Shown here: piece after piece, positions 50,813 through 59,930 of the stretch
How the letters are laid out: each line of letters opens with the position of its first letter
Position numbering within the stretch: the stretch's first letter is position 1
Assembly (NCBI GenBank): GCA_024403115.1
Contig: JAKSSL010000002.1
Location: 1-64,000, forward strand
Reading direction: 5' to 3'
Source of the DNA: Clostridia bacterium
Lineage (GTDB): Bacteria; Bacillota; Clostridia; Peptostreptococcales; Anaerovoracaceae
DNA length: 64,000 bases
Made by a program: the position numbers and the translations under genes
The notes under the pieces: model-generated
Database searches by the model: none
Told to the model about the DNA's origin: nothing
Seen by the model: only the letters and a program-made list of their open reading frames with translations

Positions 50813-50825
50813 GGAAATTCTCGGC
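50788..50825 (-). terminator. Terminator after recA
   Basis: Stem GCCGAGA / TCTCGGC (7 bp) with a 17-base loop and trailing TTTTGTT; 15 bases past the recA stop codon. Confidence 0.78.
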
Positions 50826-50839
50826 TATTTTGCAACATT

Positions 50840-51940
50840 TTATTCGATTATTTCACCATTTTCGTCAAAGTTTAATATATCCATTACATCATCAACATCT
50901 TCCTTTGACACAGGCTTTAATCTTTCATAGATTACTTGTTCTAGTTCTTCTACTATTTCTTCATGGTCTTCAAGGAACAATTTAACATTTTCACGACCTT
51001 GGCCTATTCTTTCATCCTTGTAGCTATACCATGAGCCAGCCTTTTCAATTAGACCTTCATTTACTGCACAATCAAGTAGATCTCCTACCTTTGAAATACC
51101 TTCTCCGTACATGATATCAAACTCTGCTTGTTTGAATGGAGGTGCAACCTTGTTCTTTACAATCTTTGCACGTGTTCTATTTCCAAGGAATTGGTCACCT
51201 GATTTGATAGCTTCAACTCTTCTTACATCAATACGCATTGATGAGTAGAATTTCAAAGCACGGCCACCTGTTGTAGTCTCAGGGTTACCAAACATAACGC
51301 CAATTTTTTCTCTCAATTGATTGATAAATATTACACAAGTATTAGATTTATTAACAATACCTGTAAGTTTTCTCAAAGCTTGAGACATAAGTCTAGCTTG
51401 AGCACCAACAGTTGCATCACCCATATTGCCTTCGATTTCAGCCTTTGGAACCAAAGCAGCAACAGAGTCTACAACAATAACATCTAATGCACCTGAGCGA
51501 GTAAGCATTTCACAAATTTCTAAAGCTTGTTCTCCTGTATCAGGTTGTGAAACTAATAGTTCATCAATATGAACACCTAGATTCTCTGCATAGATAGGAT
51601 CCAATGCGTGTTCTGCATCAATAAATGCTGCTCTTCCGCCGTTCTTTTGTGCTTCAGCTATTACATGTAATGTTAAAGTGGTTTTACCAGATGATTCAGG
51701 TCCATAGATTTCTACAATTCTACCCTTTGGAACACCGCCAATACCTGTAGCTATATCCAAGCTTATTGAACCTGTAGAAATAGCTTCAATATTTAATGCT
51801 GTACCCTCATCGCCCAATCTCATAATGGCACCTTTTCCAAAAGTCTTTTGGATTTGGTTCATTGTAGTTTCAAGGGCTTTATCTCTCTCATCTTCCTTTA
51901 AATCAAATACTGGATCAACAGTCATCTTTTTAGTTGCCAT
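50840..51940 (-). CDS. recA: Recombinase RecA
   Basis: 366 residues; strand exchange and SOS co-protease. P-loop [21 protein letters not shown]; Walker B region [17 protein letters not shown]1/L2 region [38 protein letters not shown]. The C-terminus has the usual acidic tail. AAGGAG lies 8 bases before the ATG. The promoter carries a LexA-type SOS box just downstream of the -10. cinA lies upstream, a common gene order in gram-positives, but with a 183-base gap containing recA's own promoter. Confidence 0.98.
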   Translation of the reverse strand: MATKKMTVDPVFDLKEDERDKALETTMNQIQKTFGKGAIMRLGDEGTALNIEAISTGSISLDIATGIGGVPKGRIVEIYGPESSGKTTLTLHVIAEAQKNGGRAAFIDAEHALDPIYAENLGVHIDELLVSQPDTGEQALEICEMLTRSGALDVIVVDSVAALVPKAEIEGNMGDATVGAQARLMSQALRKLTGIVNKSNTCVIFINQLREKIGVMFGNPETTTGGRALKFYSSMRIDVRRVEAIKSGDQFLGNRTRAKIVKNKVAPPFKQAEFDIMYGEGISKVGDLLDCAVNEGLIEKAGSWYSYKDERIGQGRENVKLFLEDHEEIVEELEQVIYERLKPVSKEDVDDVMDILNFDENGEIIE

Positions 51941-51968
51941 CTTAATTTCTCCTTACTTTTCATAAAAA

Positions 51969-51980
51969 GAACATTTGTTC
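51969..51980 (-). promoter_or_regulatory. LexA (SOS) box of recA
   Basis: GAACAAATGTTC on the minus strand, matching the gram-positive consensus GAAC-N4-GTTC. It lies directly after the predicted transcription start, where repressor would block recA expression. Confidence 0.85.
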
Positions 51981-51988
51981 TTTTCTAT

Positions 51989-52017
51989 ATAATACACTAT
52001 ATATTTTTTGCGGTCAA
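51989..52017 (-). promoter_or_regulatory. Promoter of recA
   Basis: -35 TTGACC (52012-52017), 17-bp spacer ending TG, -10 TATTAT (51989-51994). Confidence 0.82.
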
Positions 52018-52075
52018 GTATATTTTATAATAAATTTTATAAATTTCTTTAACTTGTTGAAATATAAGCTTTTAC

Positions 52076-52117
52076 TGTTGAAAAAGTGTAATATATTGTT
52101 CAAAAAGTGTATTTTAT
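52076..52117 (-). repeat. Two tandem 21-bp imperfect repeats between cinA and recA
   Basis: Copies at 52076-52096 and 52097-52117 share tgtt-[gc]-aaaaagtgta; a third partial copy begins at 52118. They lie upstream of the recA promoter. The 21-bp period is two helical turns. Confidence 0.6.
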
Positions 52118-52123
52118 TGTTAT

Positions 52124-53365
52124 TTAAGCATCTGCTTTTATAGCCTCATAAATCATATGGAACATATTTAACATGGCTGAGTTTTTAACCCAAATTCTAC
52201 CATTGTTATTTAATTTCATATGCTTTACCTTAGTTTCCCCTTTGTAGCATAGGCCTATATAAATTGTACCTACTGGCTTTTCCTCAGTGCCACCATCAGG
52301 TCCAGCGATGCCTGTAATGGCAATGTTTACATCTGAGCCTGTTTTACGGTATAAGCCCTCTGCCATCTCTTGTGCCACCTGCTCGCTTACAACGGTATAT
52401 TTATCCAAAGTCTCCTGTTTAACCCCTAGAATCTCCATTTTAGCCTTCTCACTGTATGTTACATAAGACTCTTTGAATACCTTGGAAATTCCAGGCACAT
52501 TTGTTAATTCACTGGCAAACAAACCTCCTGTACAAGACTCAGCGCTGGAAATGCTCAGATTATTTTCAATCAACATTTTTCCTACTAAAGCTTGCAAGTC
52601 TATATCTTCATAAGCATAAATCTTGCCAGGGATCTTTTCCTCGATTATTTTAACCACATCTTCAACCTTTTTGCGAGCCTGGTTAATATCCTTATGCTTT
52701 GAAGTCACCCTTAGCTGAGTTTGTCCCTCCTTGGCATATGTGGCCACTGTAGGATCGCTTTGTCCGTGGATTTCATCGATTAAAACTGTTTCCAACTTGG
52801 ATTCACCTATACCGAAAGTTCTAAGAGTAAGGCTGTAATATTTTTCATCGCTAAAAGCTGCCAAATAGTCCTTAACAAAATTATTCCACAAATACTTCAT
52901 TTCTCTTGGAGGGCCAGGCATGGATACTATAGTCACTCCATCCTTTGTAATTGCAAATCCAGGAGCTGAACCAACAGCATTGTGTATAACTGTTCCGTGT
53001 TCAGGCACATAGGCTTGTTTTTCGTTATTCTTAGTTATTTCCCAATGGTTTTTGCCAAAGCGCTCTAATATTTCATTCCAAACCCTTTCGTCCTTAACAA
53101 GTTTTTCTCCAAAAGCCTTGCATATAGTTTCTTTAGTTAAATCATCCTCTGTGGGACCAAGTCCACCTGTTGATACTATTAAATCAACTTTTGACATAAG
53201 CTCGTAAAGAGTTTCCTCCAAACGCTTAGGATTATCTCCAACTGTATAATGGTACAACACATCAAAGCCCAGCTCATTTAAACCCTGGGATAAATATGTT
53301 GCATTTGTATTAACAGTCTGTCCAAATAATATTTCTGTTCCCACACTTAATATTGCAGCTTTCAT
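52124..53365 (-). CDS. cinA: Competence/damage-inducible protein CinA
   Basis: 413 residues. The N-terminal molybdopterin-binding-like domain begins MKAAILSVGTEILFGQTVNTNA, with VSTGGLGPTEDDLTKE and SMPGPPREMKYLW. The C-terminal domain (from about 250) has SSAESCTGGLFASELTNVPG and AITGIAGPDGGTEEKPVGTIYIGL, the NMN/ADP-ribose amidohydrolase region. In streptococci cinA is co-transcribed with recA during competence; here recA follows in the same direction but has a separate promoter. AGGAG lies 6 bases before the ATG. Confidence 0.97.
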   Translation of the reverse strand: MKAAILSVGTEILFGQTVNTNATYLSQGLNELGFDVLYHYTVGDNPKRLEETLYELMSKVDLIVSTGGLGPTEDDLTKETICKAFGEKLVKDERVWNEILERFGKNHWEITKNNEKQAYVPEHGTVIHNAVGSAPGFAITKDGVTIVSMPGPPREMKYLWNNFVKDYLAAFSDEKYYSLTLRTFGIGESKLETVLIDEIHGQSDPTVATYAKEGQTQLRVTSKHKDINQARKKVEDVVKIIEEKIPGKIYAYEDIDLQALVGKMLIENNLSISSAESCTGGLFASELTNVPGISKVFKESYVTYSEKAKMEILGVKQETLDKYTVVSEQVAQEMAEGLYRKTGSDVNIAITGIAGPDGGTEEKPVGTIYIGLCYKGETKVKHMKLNNNGRIWVKNSAMLNMFHMIYEAIKADA

Positions 53366-53384
53366 TATCTTCTCCTATTACAAA

Positions 53385-53403
53385 GGGAGCTATAAAAGCT
53401 CCC
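53385..53403 (-). terminator. Hairpin between pgsA and cinA (weak terminator)
   Basis: Stem GGGAGC / GCTCCC with a 7-base loop and only TTTGT after it. It may terminate partially or protect an mRNA end. Confidence 0.45.
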
Positions 53404-53407
53404 CATT

Positions 53408-53959
53408 TTACATCTCTTCAAAAATCTCTTTATTTTTAATTGTAATTTCAACACCTGAATAGATTGTCAAAGCTACAGCTACATACATACCAATATGGCC
53501 GATTAAATCGAAGTAATAAGCTACATCTTGGCAATTACACTTTCCTAAAGCCATAGCAAAAAGCAAAACCATAGTCGCTCCCATTTGGAAAACTGTTTTA
53601 AGCTTTCCGCTAAAAACTGCAGCAACGTCTTTGCCTTTGGCAGCAGAAACTGTTCTTATTCCTGCAACTAAGAACTCTCTTGCTAAAATAACAAGTAAAA
53701 CCCATGCTTTTAAAGTGTTATCCTCAACCATTAATACCAAGGCTGAATATACCAAAATCTTATCAGCCAGTGGATCCATAATCTTGCCGAAATCGGTAAC
53801 CAAGTTATCTCTTCTCGCAATTTTTCCGTCAAGTAAGTCTGTTATAGAAGCTAAAATAAAGATTATTAAAGCCACAAAAAACAGCTTATAGAAATAACAT
53901 AAGATAAATACAGGAACTGCTGCTATTCTTGTCAATGTTAATTTATTTGGTAAAGTCAT
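53408..53959 (-). CDS. pgsA: CDP-diacylglycerol--glycerol-3-phosphate 3-phosphatidyltransferase
   Basis: 183 residues; integral membrane enzyme making phosphatidylglycerophosphate, the first committed step to phosphatidylglycerol. The CDP-alcohol transferase motif is complete: DLLDGKIARRDNLVTDFGKIMDPLADK (DG-x2-AR-x8-G-x3-D-x3-D). Starts MTLPNKLTLTRIAAVPVF, as usual. About five hydrophobic segments. The ATG follows the rimO stop without gap, a rimO-pgsA-cinA order well known in Bacillota. Confidence 0.96.
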   Translation of the reverse strand: MTLPNKLTLTRIAAVPVFILCYFYKLFFVALIIFILASITDLLDGKIARRDNLVTDFGKIMDPLADKILVYSALVLMVEDNTLKAWVLLVILAREFLVAGIRTVSAAKGKDVAAVFSGKLKTVFQMGATMVLLFAMALGKCNCQDVAYYFDLIGHIGMYVAVALTIYSGVEITIKNKEIFEEM

Positions 53960-55276
53960 TTAAGCTTCCTCCGTTCCTACTAAATCATAATCAAAAGCAT
54001 CTATAATTCTTACTCTAAGGAAATCTCCCGCTTTAAGAGCTCTAAGAGAAGTAAATATCACGCTATTATCAATTTCTGGTGCGTCATATTGGGTTCTACC
54101 AATGTAGGAATTATCCTTGGTATCATCCACCTCTTCAACAAGCACATCTAATACCCTGCCTATTTTCTCCTTGTTATGCTCCAGGGAAATATCCAATTGA
54201 CGGCGCATAATTGCATCAACGCGCTCTTGCTTAACATCTTCATCAATTTGCTTTTCCATCTTTGCAGCAGGAGTATTATCCTCCATGGAATAAGCAAAGC
54301 ATCCTAAGCGTTCAAATTTCTCATCCTCAACAAAGTCTAAAAGCTCCTCAAAGTCCTCTTCACTTTCACCAGGGAAACCAATAATCAAAGTAGTTCTAAT
54401 ATTGATATCTGGTATTTCTTTTCTAAGCTTTGCAAGAGTAGTTTTAATGCTATCACTAGTTGATCTTCTGTGCATAGCTTTTAAAACGCCATTGCTGATA
54501 TGTTGAATAGGTATATCTAAATATTTGCAGACCTTAGCTTCTTCTTTGATGGTCTTAATTAATTCATCGTTGATTCTATCTTCATAACAATACATCAAAC
54601 GTATCCATTTGATTTTATCAATCTTTGCAAGCTGACGAACCAAATCGGACAGTTTATATTCTCCATAAAGATCATAGCCGTATAGAGTTAAATCCTGAGC
54701 AATTAGAATCAATTCCTTACAACCCTTGTCAGCTAAAAGCTTCGCCTCTTCAATGATTAAATCCATAGGCTTGCTTCTAAATCCACCACGAATATCTGGT
54801 ATTGCACAATAAGTGCAACGATTGTTACAGCCCTCAGCGATTTTAAGAGTAGCAGAATATGGATTGTCATCATATTTTCTAGGTTCAGCACCTAAAGGAC
54901 ATCCATCCCATTCTTCTACCAAAGCTTTTCTATTATCCAAATCCTTTAAAAGCTCAGGGAGTTTAGCGTATTCGTTAACACCTATAAACAGGTCCACCTC
55001 AGGCATTTCTTCCATAAGCTCTTTTGCATAGCGCTTTGTAAGGCAACCTGAAACGACAAGCTTTTTACCCTCTTCCTTATAAGGCATCAATTGGATAATT
55101 TGATTAATGGATTCTACCTTAGCGTCATTTATAAAGCCACAAGTGTTTACAACAATAACGTCGGCTTCCTCTATATCATCTGTAATTGTGTATGAATTTT
55201 CAACTAGTATGCCCTTTGCAACCTCTGTATCATTGAAGTTCTTAGGGCATCCTAAAGTTGTAAAATATATTATCAT
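53960..55276 (-). CDS. rimO: Ribosomal protein S12 methylthiotransferase RimO
   Basis: 438 residues; radical SAM methylthiotransferase acting on an Asp of S12. N-terminal UPF0004 domain with Cys ligands in TTLGCPKNFNDTEV, VNTCGFINDAKVES and VSGCLTKRYAKEL. Radical SAM motif CNNRCTYCAIPDIRGGFRSKP. C-terminal TRAM domain ending YDLVGTEEA. The opening GCPKN distinguishes RimO from MiaB-type enzymes. It overlaps ftsK by 4 bases. Confidence 0.97.
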   Translation of the reverse strand: MIIYFTTLGCPKNFNDTEVAKGILVENSYTITDDIEEADVIVVNTCGFINDAKVESINQIIQLMPYKEEGKKLVVSGCLTKRYAKELMEEMPEVDLFIGVNEYAKLPELLKDLDNRKALVEEWDGCPLGAEPRKYDDNPYSATLKIAEGCNNRCTYCAIPDIRGGFRSKPMDLIIEEAKLLADKGCKELILIAQDLTLYGYDLYGEYKLSDLVRQLAKIDKIKWIRLMYCYEDRINDELIKTIKEEAKVCKYLDIPIQHISNGVLKAMHRRSTSDSIKTTLAKLRKEIPDINIRTTLIIGFPGESEEDFEELLDFVEDEKFERLGCFAYSMEDNTPAAKMEKQIDEDVKQERVDAIMRRQLDISLEHNKEKIGRVLDVLVEEVDDTKDNSYIGRTQYDAPEIDNSVIFTSLRALKAGDFLRVRIIDAFDYDLVGTEEA

Positions 55277-57768
55277 TGATAATATTCCTCTTCTGTCATT
55301 AAAACAGTTCTTGGCTTAGCCCCTTCTGAAGGGCCGATTATTCCTTGTTCTTCCATAGCATCAATCATTCTAGCCGCTCTGTTATATCCTATTCTAAAGC
55401 GTCTTTGAAGCATTGATACGGAAGCTTGCTTAGCACGAATAACATGAAGAATTGCTTCTTCCATTAATTCGTCTTCATCGCCTGAGCCTTCTTCAACAAG
55501 GCTAGCTGGTTTTTCTATAGTAGTAATTACTTCTTCATCGTATTTTGGATCTGGCACTTGTGCTTTAACAAATTCCAAAACATCTTTCAATTCCTTATCT
55601 GTTAAGAAAGCGCCTTGAATACGTATAGTTGAATTAGTTGGGCAGAATAGCATATCTCCGTTTCCAACTAAGCTTTCAGCACCCTTAGTGTCGATTACTG
55701 TCATGGAGTCGTGATAGGATGCCATTCTAAAAGCTATACGTGCAGGTATATTTGATTTAATCAAACCTGTTACAACATCTGTAGAAGGTCTTTGTGTTGC
55801 AACGATTAAATGCATGCCTGCAGCTCTTGCCAATTGAGTTAAACGAACTATAGCTTCTTCAACTTGCTTCTTTGCAGTCATCATTAAATCTGCAAGCTCG
55901 TCGATTACGATAACAATTTGCGGTAACTCTTCAAATTCATTATCCTCTTTCTTTGCCATAAGTCTAACTTTATGGTTATAGCTTTCAAGATTACGAACCT
56001 TAAGCTTTTCAAACTTTCTGTATCTTTCTGTCATCTCTGCAACAGCCCAGTTCAAAGCAGCTGCAGCCTTTGTTGTATCAGTAACTACAGGTATTAACAG
56101 ATGTGGAATACCATTGTAATTGCCCAATTCTACAACCTTTGGATCTATTAATATCAGCTTAACTTGGTCAGGTGTAGCTCTATACAAAATACTTGTGATT
56201 ATAGTATTAATACATACTGACTTACCTGAACCAGTTGCACCAGCAACAAGTAAATGTGGCATCTTAGCTAAGTCGGAAACTATAGCTTTACCGCCTATGT
56301 CTTTACCTAAAGCTATTCCAATATTAGAATCCATATTCTTAAATTCCTTAGATTCAATAATTTCTCTCAAACCTACGGAATTTATGTTTTCGTTTTCAAT
56401 TTCAATGCCTATAGCGTTCTTTCCTGGAATTGGAGCTTCCATTCTAATGCTCTTTGCTCTTAGATTTAAAGCAATATCATCTGAAAGATTAACTATAGTA
56501 TTTACGCGCACACCCATTGCAGGTTGTACTTCAAATCTAGTAACTGTTGGTCCCTGTGTAACTTGAACAACCTTTGCATCCACATTGAAGTTTCTTAAAG
56601 TTTCTTCCAAATCATAAACTCTTTGTTCAAGGACAGAACGATCATCGCTCTTTTGTCTGGATGGTGTGTTCAATAAGTTGATAGGTGGAAGCTTGTATAG
56701 AGTTCCAGCCTTAGTCATATTGATTTCACTTTGATCAAGCTTAGCGTTTTTAAGTTCTGCTTTTGTAGGGCCCTTATCCTCATAGGAACTAATTGTAGCT
56801 CCTGTAGTTTTAACAGGATTGGAGCTAGTTTTTGCTTTAGTGCTCTTCTTATCATTTGAATCATCTAAACCATAGCCCGCTTTAACAGTAGTTCCTCCAT
56901 CTAGGCCAAAGCCCTTTTGGCTCTTAGCTGGGCTACCGTCTAGGCCAAAGCCAGCCTTAGTTTTAGTCTTTTCTCCATTACCTGTTATCTCATCTTCATA
57001 AGCCATGTTGTATTTAACATTGCTCTTTTTCTTGTTCTTAGGCTTTTCTTCAGTAAAGCTCACTGTCATAAGTGGCTTTCTACGTTTTGTATAATCACGT
57101 GTTACTTCAATGCCATTATCTGTGTTTGAGATATTAATATCGCTTGTAACTTCCTTTTCTGGCCTATTCTTAATCTCTTCAACCTTGTCTTTAATAGGCT
57201 TAGAGCTGATATGAAGAAATCTTGATAAAGGAGTATTTAAAAGCAACATTATGCATATGATTATTACAACTATTGCAACAACCCAAATACCTACATCTCC
57301 CACTAGCTTCATCAAACCGTAGCCCAGTGACATACCACAGACGCCACCGCTTTCTGATTCTGTACCGCTAATGAAGAATTCCTTCACATTAAATTCCAAA
57401 GCGCCATTTAAATAGTTTATGCTGAATACCAAATCAATATTGATGAAAAGTATCAATGATATGATGAATGACTTGATATTTAAATGAGCCACCTTGTGAA
57501 TCAACAGCAACAGACCTGCCAAAAGGAAGAAGAAAGGTAATGCTATTGCAGTTCCTCCGAATAAACCGGCAAGAACGTAGCTGATTTTTTCTCCCAAAGC
57601 ACCGCAGTGTTCTGTTAACAGTGCAAAGATAAGGAAGATGCCTAGGGCAACGATTACCAAACCCCATATTTCATCAAAAAGATTGCTATGGCGTTCTTCC
57701 TGAATATTAACTTGTTTCTCTTTTTCCTTACTCTTCTTTTGAGTATTCTTTTTTTGTGTTTTAGCCAT
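55273..57768 (-). CDS. ftsK: DNA translocase FtsK/SpoIIIE
   Basis: 831 residues. The N-terminus has about four membrane segments (within residues 30-185), then a charged linker containing repeats of GFGLDG/GYGLDD type. The motor domain has Walker A VAGATGSGKSVCINTI, Walker B IVIVIDELADLMM, and LARAAGMHLIVATQRPSTDVVTGLIKSNIPARI. The C-terminal winged-helix gamma domain (AKQASVSMLQRRFRIGYNRAARMIDAMEEQGIIGP) reads KOPS/SRS-type sequences. It pumps DNA at the septum in chromosome segregation or into a forespore. It lies 27 bases behind the GH25 lysozyme gene and is coupled to rimO. Confidence 0.97.
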   Translation of the reverse strand: MAKTQKKNTQKKSKEKEKQVNIQEERHSNLFDEIWGLVIVALGIFLIFALLTEHCGALGEKISYVLAGLFGGTAIALPFFFLLAGLLLLIHKVAHLNIKSFIISLILFINIDLVFSINYLNGALEFNVKEFFISGTESESGGVCGMSLGYGLMKLVGDVGIWVVAIVVIIICIMLLLNTPLSRFLHISSKPIKDKVEEIKNRPEKEVTSDINISNTDNGIEVTRDYTKRRKPLMTVSFTEEKPKNKKKSNVKYNMAYEDEITGNGEKTKTKAGFGLDGSPAKSQKGFGLDGGTTVKAGYGLDDSNDKKSTKAKTSSNPVKTTGATISSYEDKGPTKAELKNAKLDQSEINMTKAGTLYKLPPINLLNTPSRQKSDDRSVLEQRVYDLEETLRNFNVDAKVVQVTQGPTVTRFEVQPAMGVRVNTIVNLSDDIALNLRAKSIRMEAPIPGKNAIGIEIENENINSVGLREIIESKEFKNMDSNIGIALGKDIGGKAIVSDLAKMPHLLVAGATGSGKSVCINTIITSILYRATPDQVKLILIDPKVVELGNYNGIPHLLIPVVTDTTKAAAALNWAVAEMTERYRKFEKLKVRNLESYNHKVRLMAKKEDNEFEELPQIVIVIDELADLMMTAKKQVEEAIVRLTQLARAAGMHLIVATQRPSTDVVTGLIKSNIPARIAFRMASYHDSMTVIDTKGAESLVGNGDMLFCPTNSTIRIQGAFLTDKELKDVLEFVKAQVPDPKYDEEVITTIEKPASLVEEGSGDEDELMEEAILHVIRAKQASVSMLQRRFRIGYNRAARMIDAMEEQGIIGPSEGAKPRTVLMTEEEYYQ

Positions 57769-57795
57769 TTTAACACCTGTTTAGCAAAATGCTAA

Positions 57796-59511
57796 CTATA
57801 CTACAGTAAAATACTTATTATACAAGGTCTTTTCTATGGTTGTTCCAATAGGCTTAACGCTGGCCTTGATTATTAACTTATATTTGCCCTTAGGCAATTT
57901 GGTAAATGTTATACCTTTATACTTATCAAGCACATAATTTGAAGACAGATTATTGCTCAAATCCTTTGTAACTTGGGCTCTGTATTTTCCCTTCTTAGTT
58001 CCGCTCTCATATCTAATCCATACCTTGAAATTTCTCAGGTAATAATTGGATGAGATCTTACCCTTCATGGTAAATTCATTACCCTGCTCGATTTCTTGAG
58101 GCATTTGGAAGTTCACCGCTTTAATATATGCTTCCTTGTAAACCCTGAAATCTTTCTTCAAAAGTGTAAGGTTGATCTTTGAATCCTTAGCCCATACAGT
58201 ATATGTGTATTTACCCTTAGGTAGTTCTTTAAACTTCAAGGAAGAAGCTAACTTACTAAGTGAATAGCTTGTAGTGTTAGGGCTTGCTGTCTTCTTGTAA
58301 ACAACAGTACCATCTTCATCACAAATCTTTGCGTATAAGGAACTTATCTTGTAATTTGAGCTTACCTTACCCTTTATGGAAAAGCTTTCTCCCTGGAAAA
58401 ACTTTGTAGGATAGTTTGCTGTGCTATCAATTTTAAGCTTGGAATCTGTAGCAACCTTGAATGATTTATTAATTAAAGTCTTTTCACCGACAGAATCCTT
58501 TACCTTAAGTCTATATTTATATGTTCCAATTTTAAGTTTACTAAATTTAATACTATTGGAAATCTTTGATAAGCTATAGGTTTTTTCACCAGGCTCTCTT
58601 GTTTCTGATTGAACAATTTTACCGTCTTTGTCTAAAATCTGAACTTTAACAGATTTTATGCTTTTGTTTGATGCAACTGTTCCATAGATGTCAAAGCCTT
58701 TTCCCAAATCCAGCTTTACAGGATAATTGTGTGAATATACTCTTTTACCTGTCTTAAAGTTCTTATAACAGAAATTACAATCTAATTTACCTTTGAAAGG
58801 TGAAATCTTTCCTTCGCTGGAATATTGCCAAATATCGTAAGAAAATTTCGCAGCACATTCCTTTTCATCTTTAACTGTCTTAGTTGTATTACCACTTACT
58901 GGATACTGTGCCACCCACTTTGTGTAATCTGAATCTATAGTACCTATTTTGGATTTAAACCAAGACAAACTTGCGTATACGCCCGCCTTATAGCCTGCAT
59001 TGCTTATGACTTTACAGTAAGCGTTGGCAACATTTGCTAGAGTAGCTTTGCTTAAGTTTCCTTGGTTTGTAGGATCTTCAACATCTATGTAAACCGGATA
59101 TGTTATTTTCTTGCCAATTATTTTCTTTAAAGTGTAAAGAGCTTCATTTTGAGCTTGAGTAACTGTCTTAGCACAGGAATAGTGATATATGCCTATATCC
59201 AAACCTGCTTCTTTTGCGTTCTTATAGTTTTGTTCAAAACAAGGGTCCACTTCACGATTTCCAGAATTAATACGAGTAAAGCTGGATCTAAGAATGACGA
59301 ATTCAACCCCTGCTTCCTTAAATTTCTTATATGTGCTTACAGGTATTACATCCTGCCAGGAAGAAATATCTAAGCCATTAATCAAACCTTCTTCAGTTTT
59401 ATGAGCATATCTGTATCCGTTATAGCCCTTTGTATATGCAAAAACGCTTCCAAAGCTAAGACTAAATATTAATATAATTGTCAAAAAATCAATTAATAAA
59501 CTCTTTTTCAT
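57796..59511 (-). CDS. Secreted GH25 lysozyme with three wall-type repeats
   Basis: 571 residues from the ATG at 59511 (GAGG 5 bases upstream); upstream in-frame codons overlap the promoter and are rejected. Signal peptide about 1-25 (LLIDFLTIILIFSLSFGSVFA). The GH25 muramidase domain (about 40-240) shows GLDISSWQD, EFVILRSSF, GIYHYSCA and YPVYIDVEDP, the last with the DxE catalytic acids, then WQYSSEGKI. Three repeats of about 95-105 residues follow (YPVKLDLGKGFDIYG, YPTKFFQGESFSIKG and MPQEIEQGNEFTMKG), each ending near G-x-Y-x-Y. The same module is on the NlpC/P60-like protein at 37764-39491. Likely cleaves peptidoglycan during growth or division; ftsK follows directly. Confidence 0.93.
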   Translation of the reverse strand: MKKSLLIDFLTIILIFSLSFGSVFAYTKGYNGYRYAHKTEEGLINGLDISSWQDVIPVSTYKKFKEAGVEFVILRSSFTRINSGNREVDPCFEQNYKNAKEAGLDIGIYHYSCAKTVTQAQNEALYTLKKIIGKKITYPVYIDVEDPTNQGNLSKATLANVANAYCKVISNAGYKAGVYASLSWFKSKIGTIDSDYTKWVAQYPVSGNTTKTVKDEKECAAKFSYDIWQYSSEGKISPFKGKLDCNFCYKNFKTGKRVYSHNYPVKLDLGKGFDIYGTVASNKSIKSVKVQILDKDGKIVQSETREPGEKTYSLSKISNSIKFSKLKIGTYKYRLKVKDSVGEKTLINKSFKVATDSKLKIDSTANYPTKFFQGESFSIKGKVSSNYKISSLYAKICDEDGTVVYKKTASPNTTSYSLSKLASSLKFKELPKGKYTYTVWAKDSKINLTLLKKDFRVYKEAYIKAVNFQMPQEIEQGNEFTMKGKISSNYYLRNFKVWIRYESGTKKGKYRAQVTKDLSNNLSSNYVLDKYKGITFTKLPKGKYKLIIKASVKPIGTTIEKTLYNKYFTVV

Positions 59512-59556
59512 TAAAGCCTCAAACCTTCTAAAGATTGTCAATATTTTTACATTATA

Positions 59557-59585
59557 ATTATACTTGATTTTCTTTAGTTTTTCAA
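59557..59585 (-). promoter_or_regulatory. Promoter of the GH25 lysozyme gene
   Basis: -35 TTGAAA (59580-59585), 17-bp spacer, -10 TATAAT (59557-59562); a second TATAAT follows directly. Confidence 0.8.
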
Positions 59586-59604
59586 GCTTTTGGGCGATTT
59601 TTTG

Positions 59605-59631
59605 CAATAAAAAATCCGGAATATTTCCGGA
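59605..59631 (-). terminator. Terminator after rpmF
   Basis: Stem TCCGGAA / TTCCGGA with loop ATA, then TTTTTTATT; 16 bases past the rpmF stop codon. Confidence 0.9.
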
Positions 59632-59647
59632 CATTTTATCTAAATAT

Positions 59648-59830
59648 TTATGCTTCTGTAGCTACGATTTCTTTACCATCATAATAGTTGCAATTTGGGC
59701 ATACTCTGTGTGGTAATTTAGGTTCATGACATTGTGGACAAATTGAAAGTCCAGGAGCTACCTTCTTCATGTTTTGAGCTCTTCTCTTGTCTCTTCTAGC
59801 TGCTGAAGTTCTATTCTTTGGAACTGCCAT
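59648..59830 (-). CDS. rpmF: 50S ribosomal protein L32
   Basis: 60 residues from the ATG at 59830, with AGGAGG 7 bases upstream. [19 protein letters not shown] is the conserved start, and the zinc ribbon has CPQC and CPNC pairs, so this is the zinc-binding form. The yceD/DUF177 gene that often precedes rpmF is absent; tmcAL lies upstream instead, and rpmF has its own strong promoter and terminator. Confidence 0.97.
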   Translation of the reverse strand: MAVPKNRTSAARRDKRRAQNMKKVAPGLSICPQCHEPKLPHRVCPNCNYYDGKEIVATEA

Positions 59831-59891
59831 GTCTACACCTCCTTGTGTAATCTTTATATCAAAATTATTATTAACGAATGTCAACGCAACT

Positions 59892-59921
59892 ATTATACAT
59901 TGATATTATCACCTTTGTCAA
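59892..59921 (-). promoter_or_regulatory. Promoter of rpmF
   Basis: -35 TTGACA (59916-59921), 18-bp spacer, -10 TATAAT (59892-59897). Confidence 0.85.
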
Positions 59922-59930
59922 GGGAAATTT

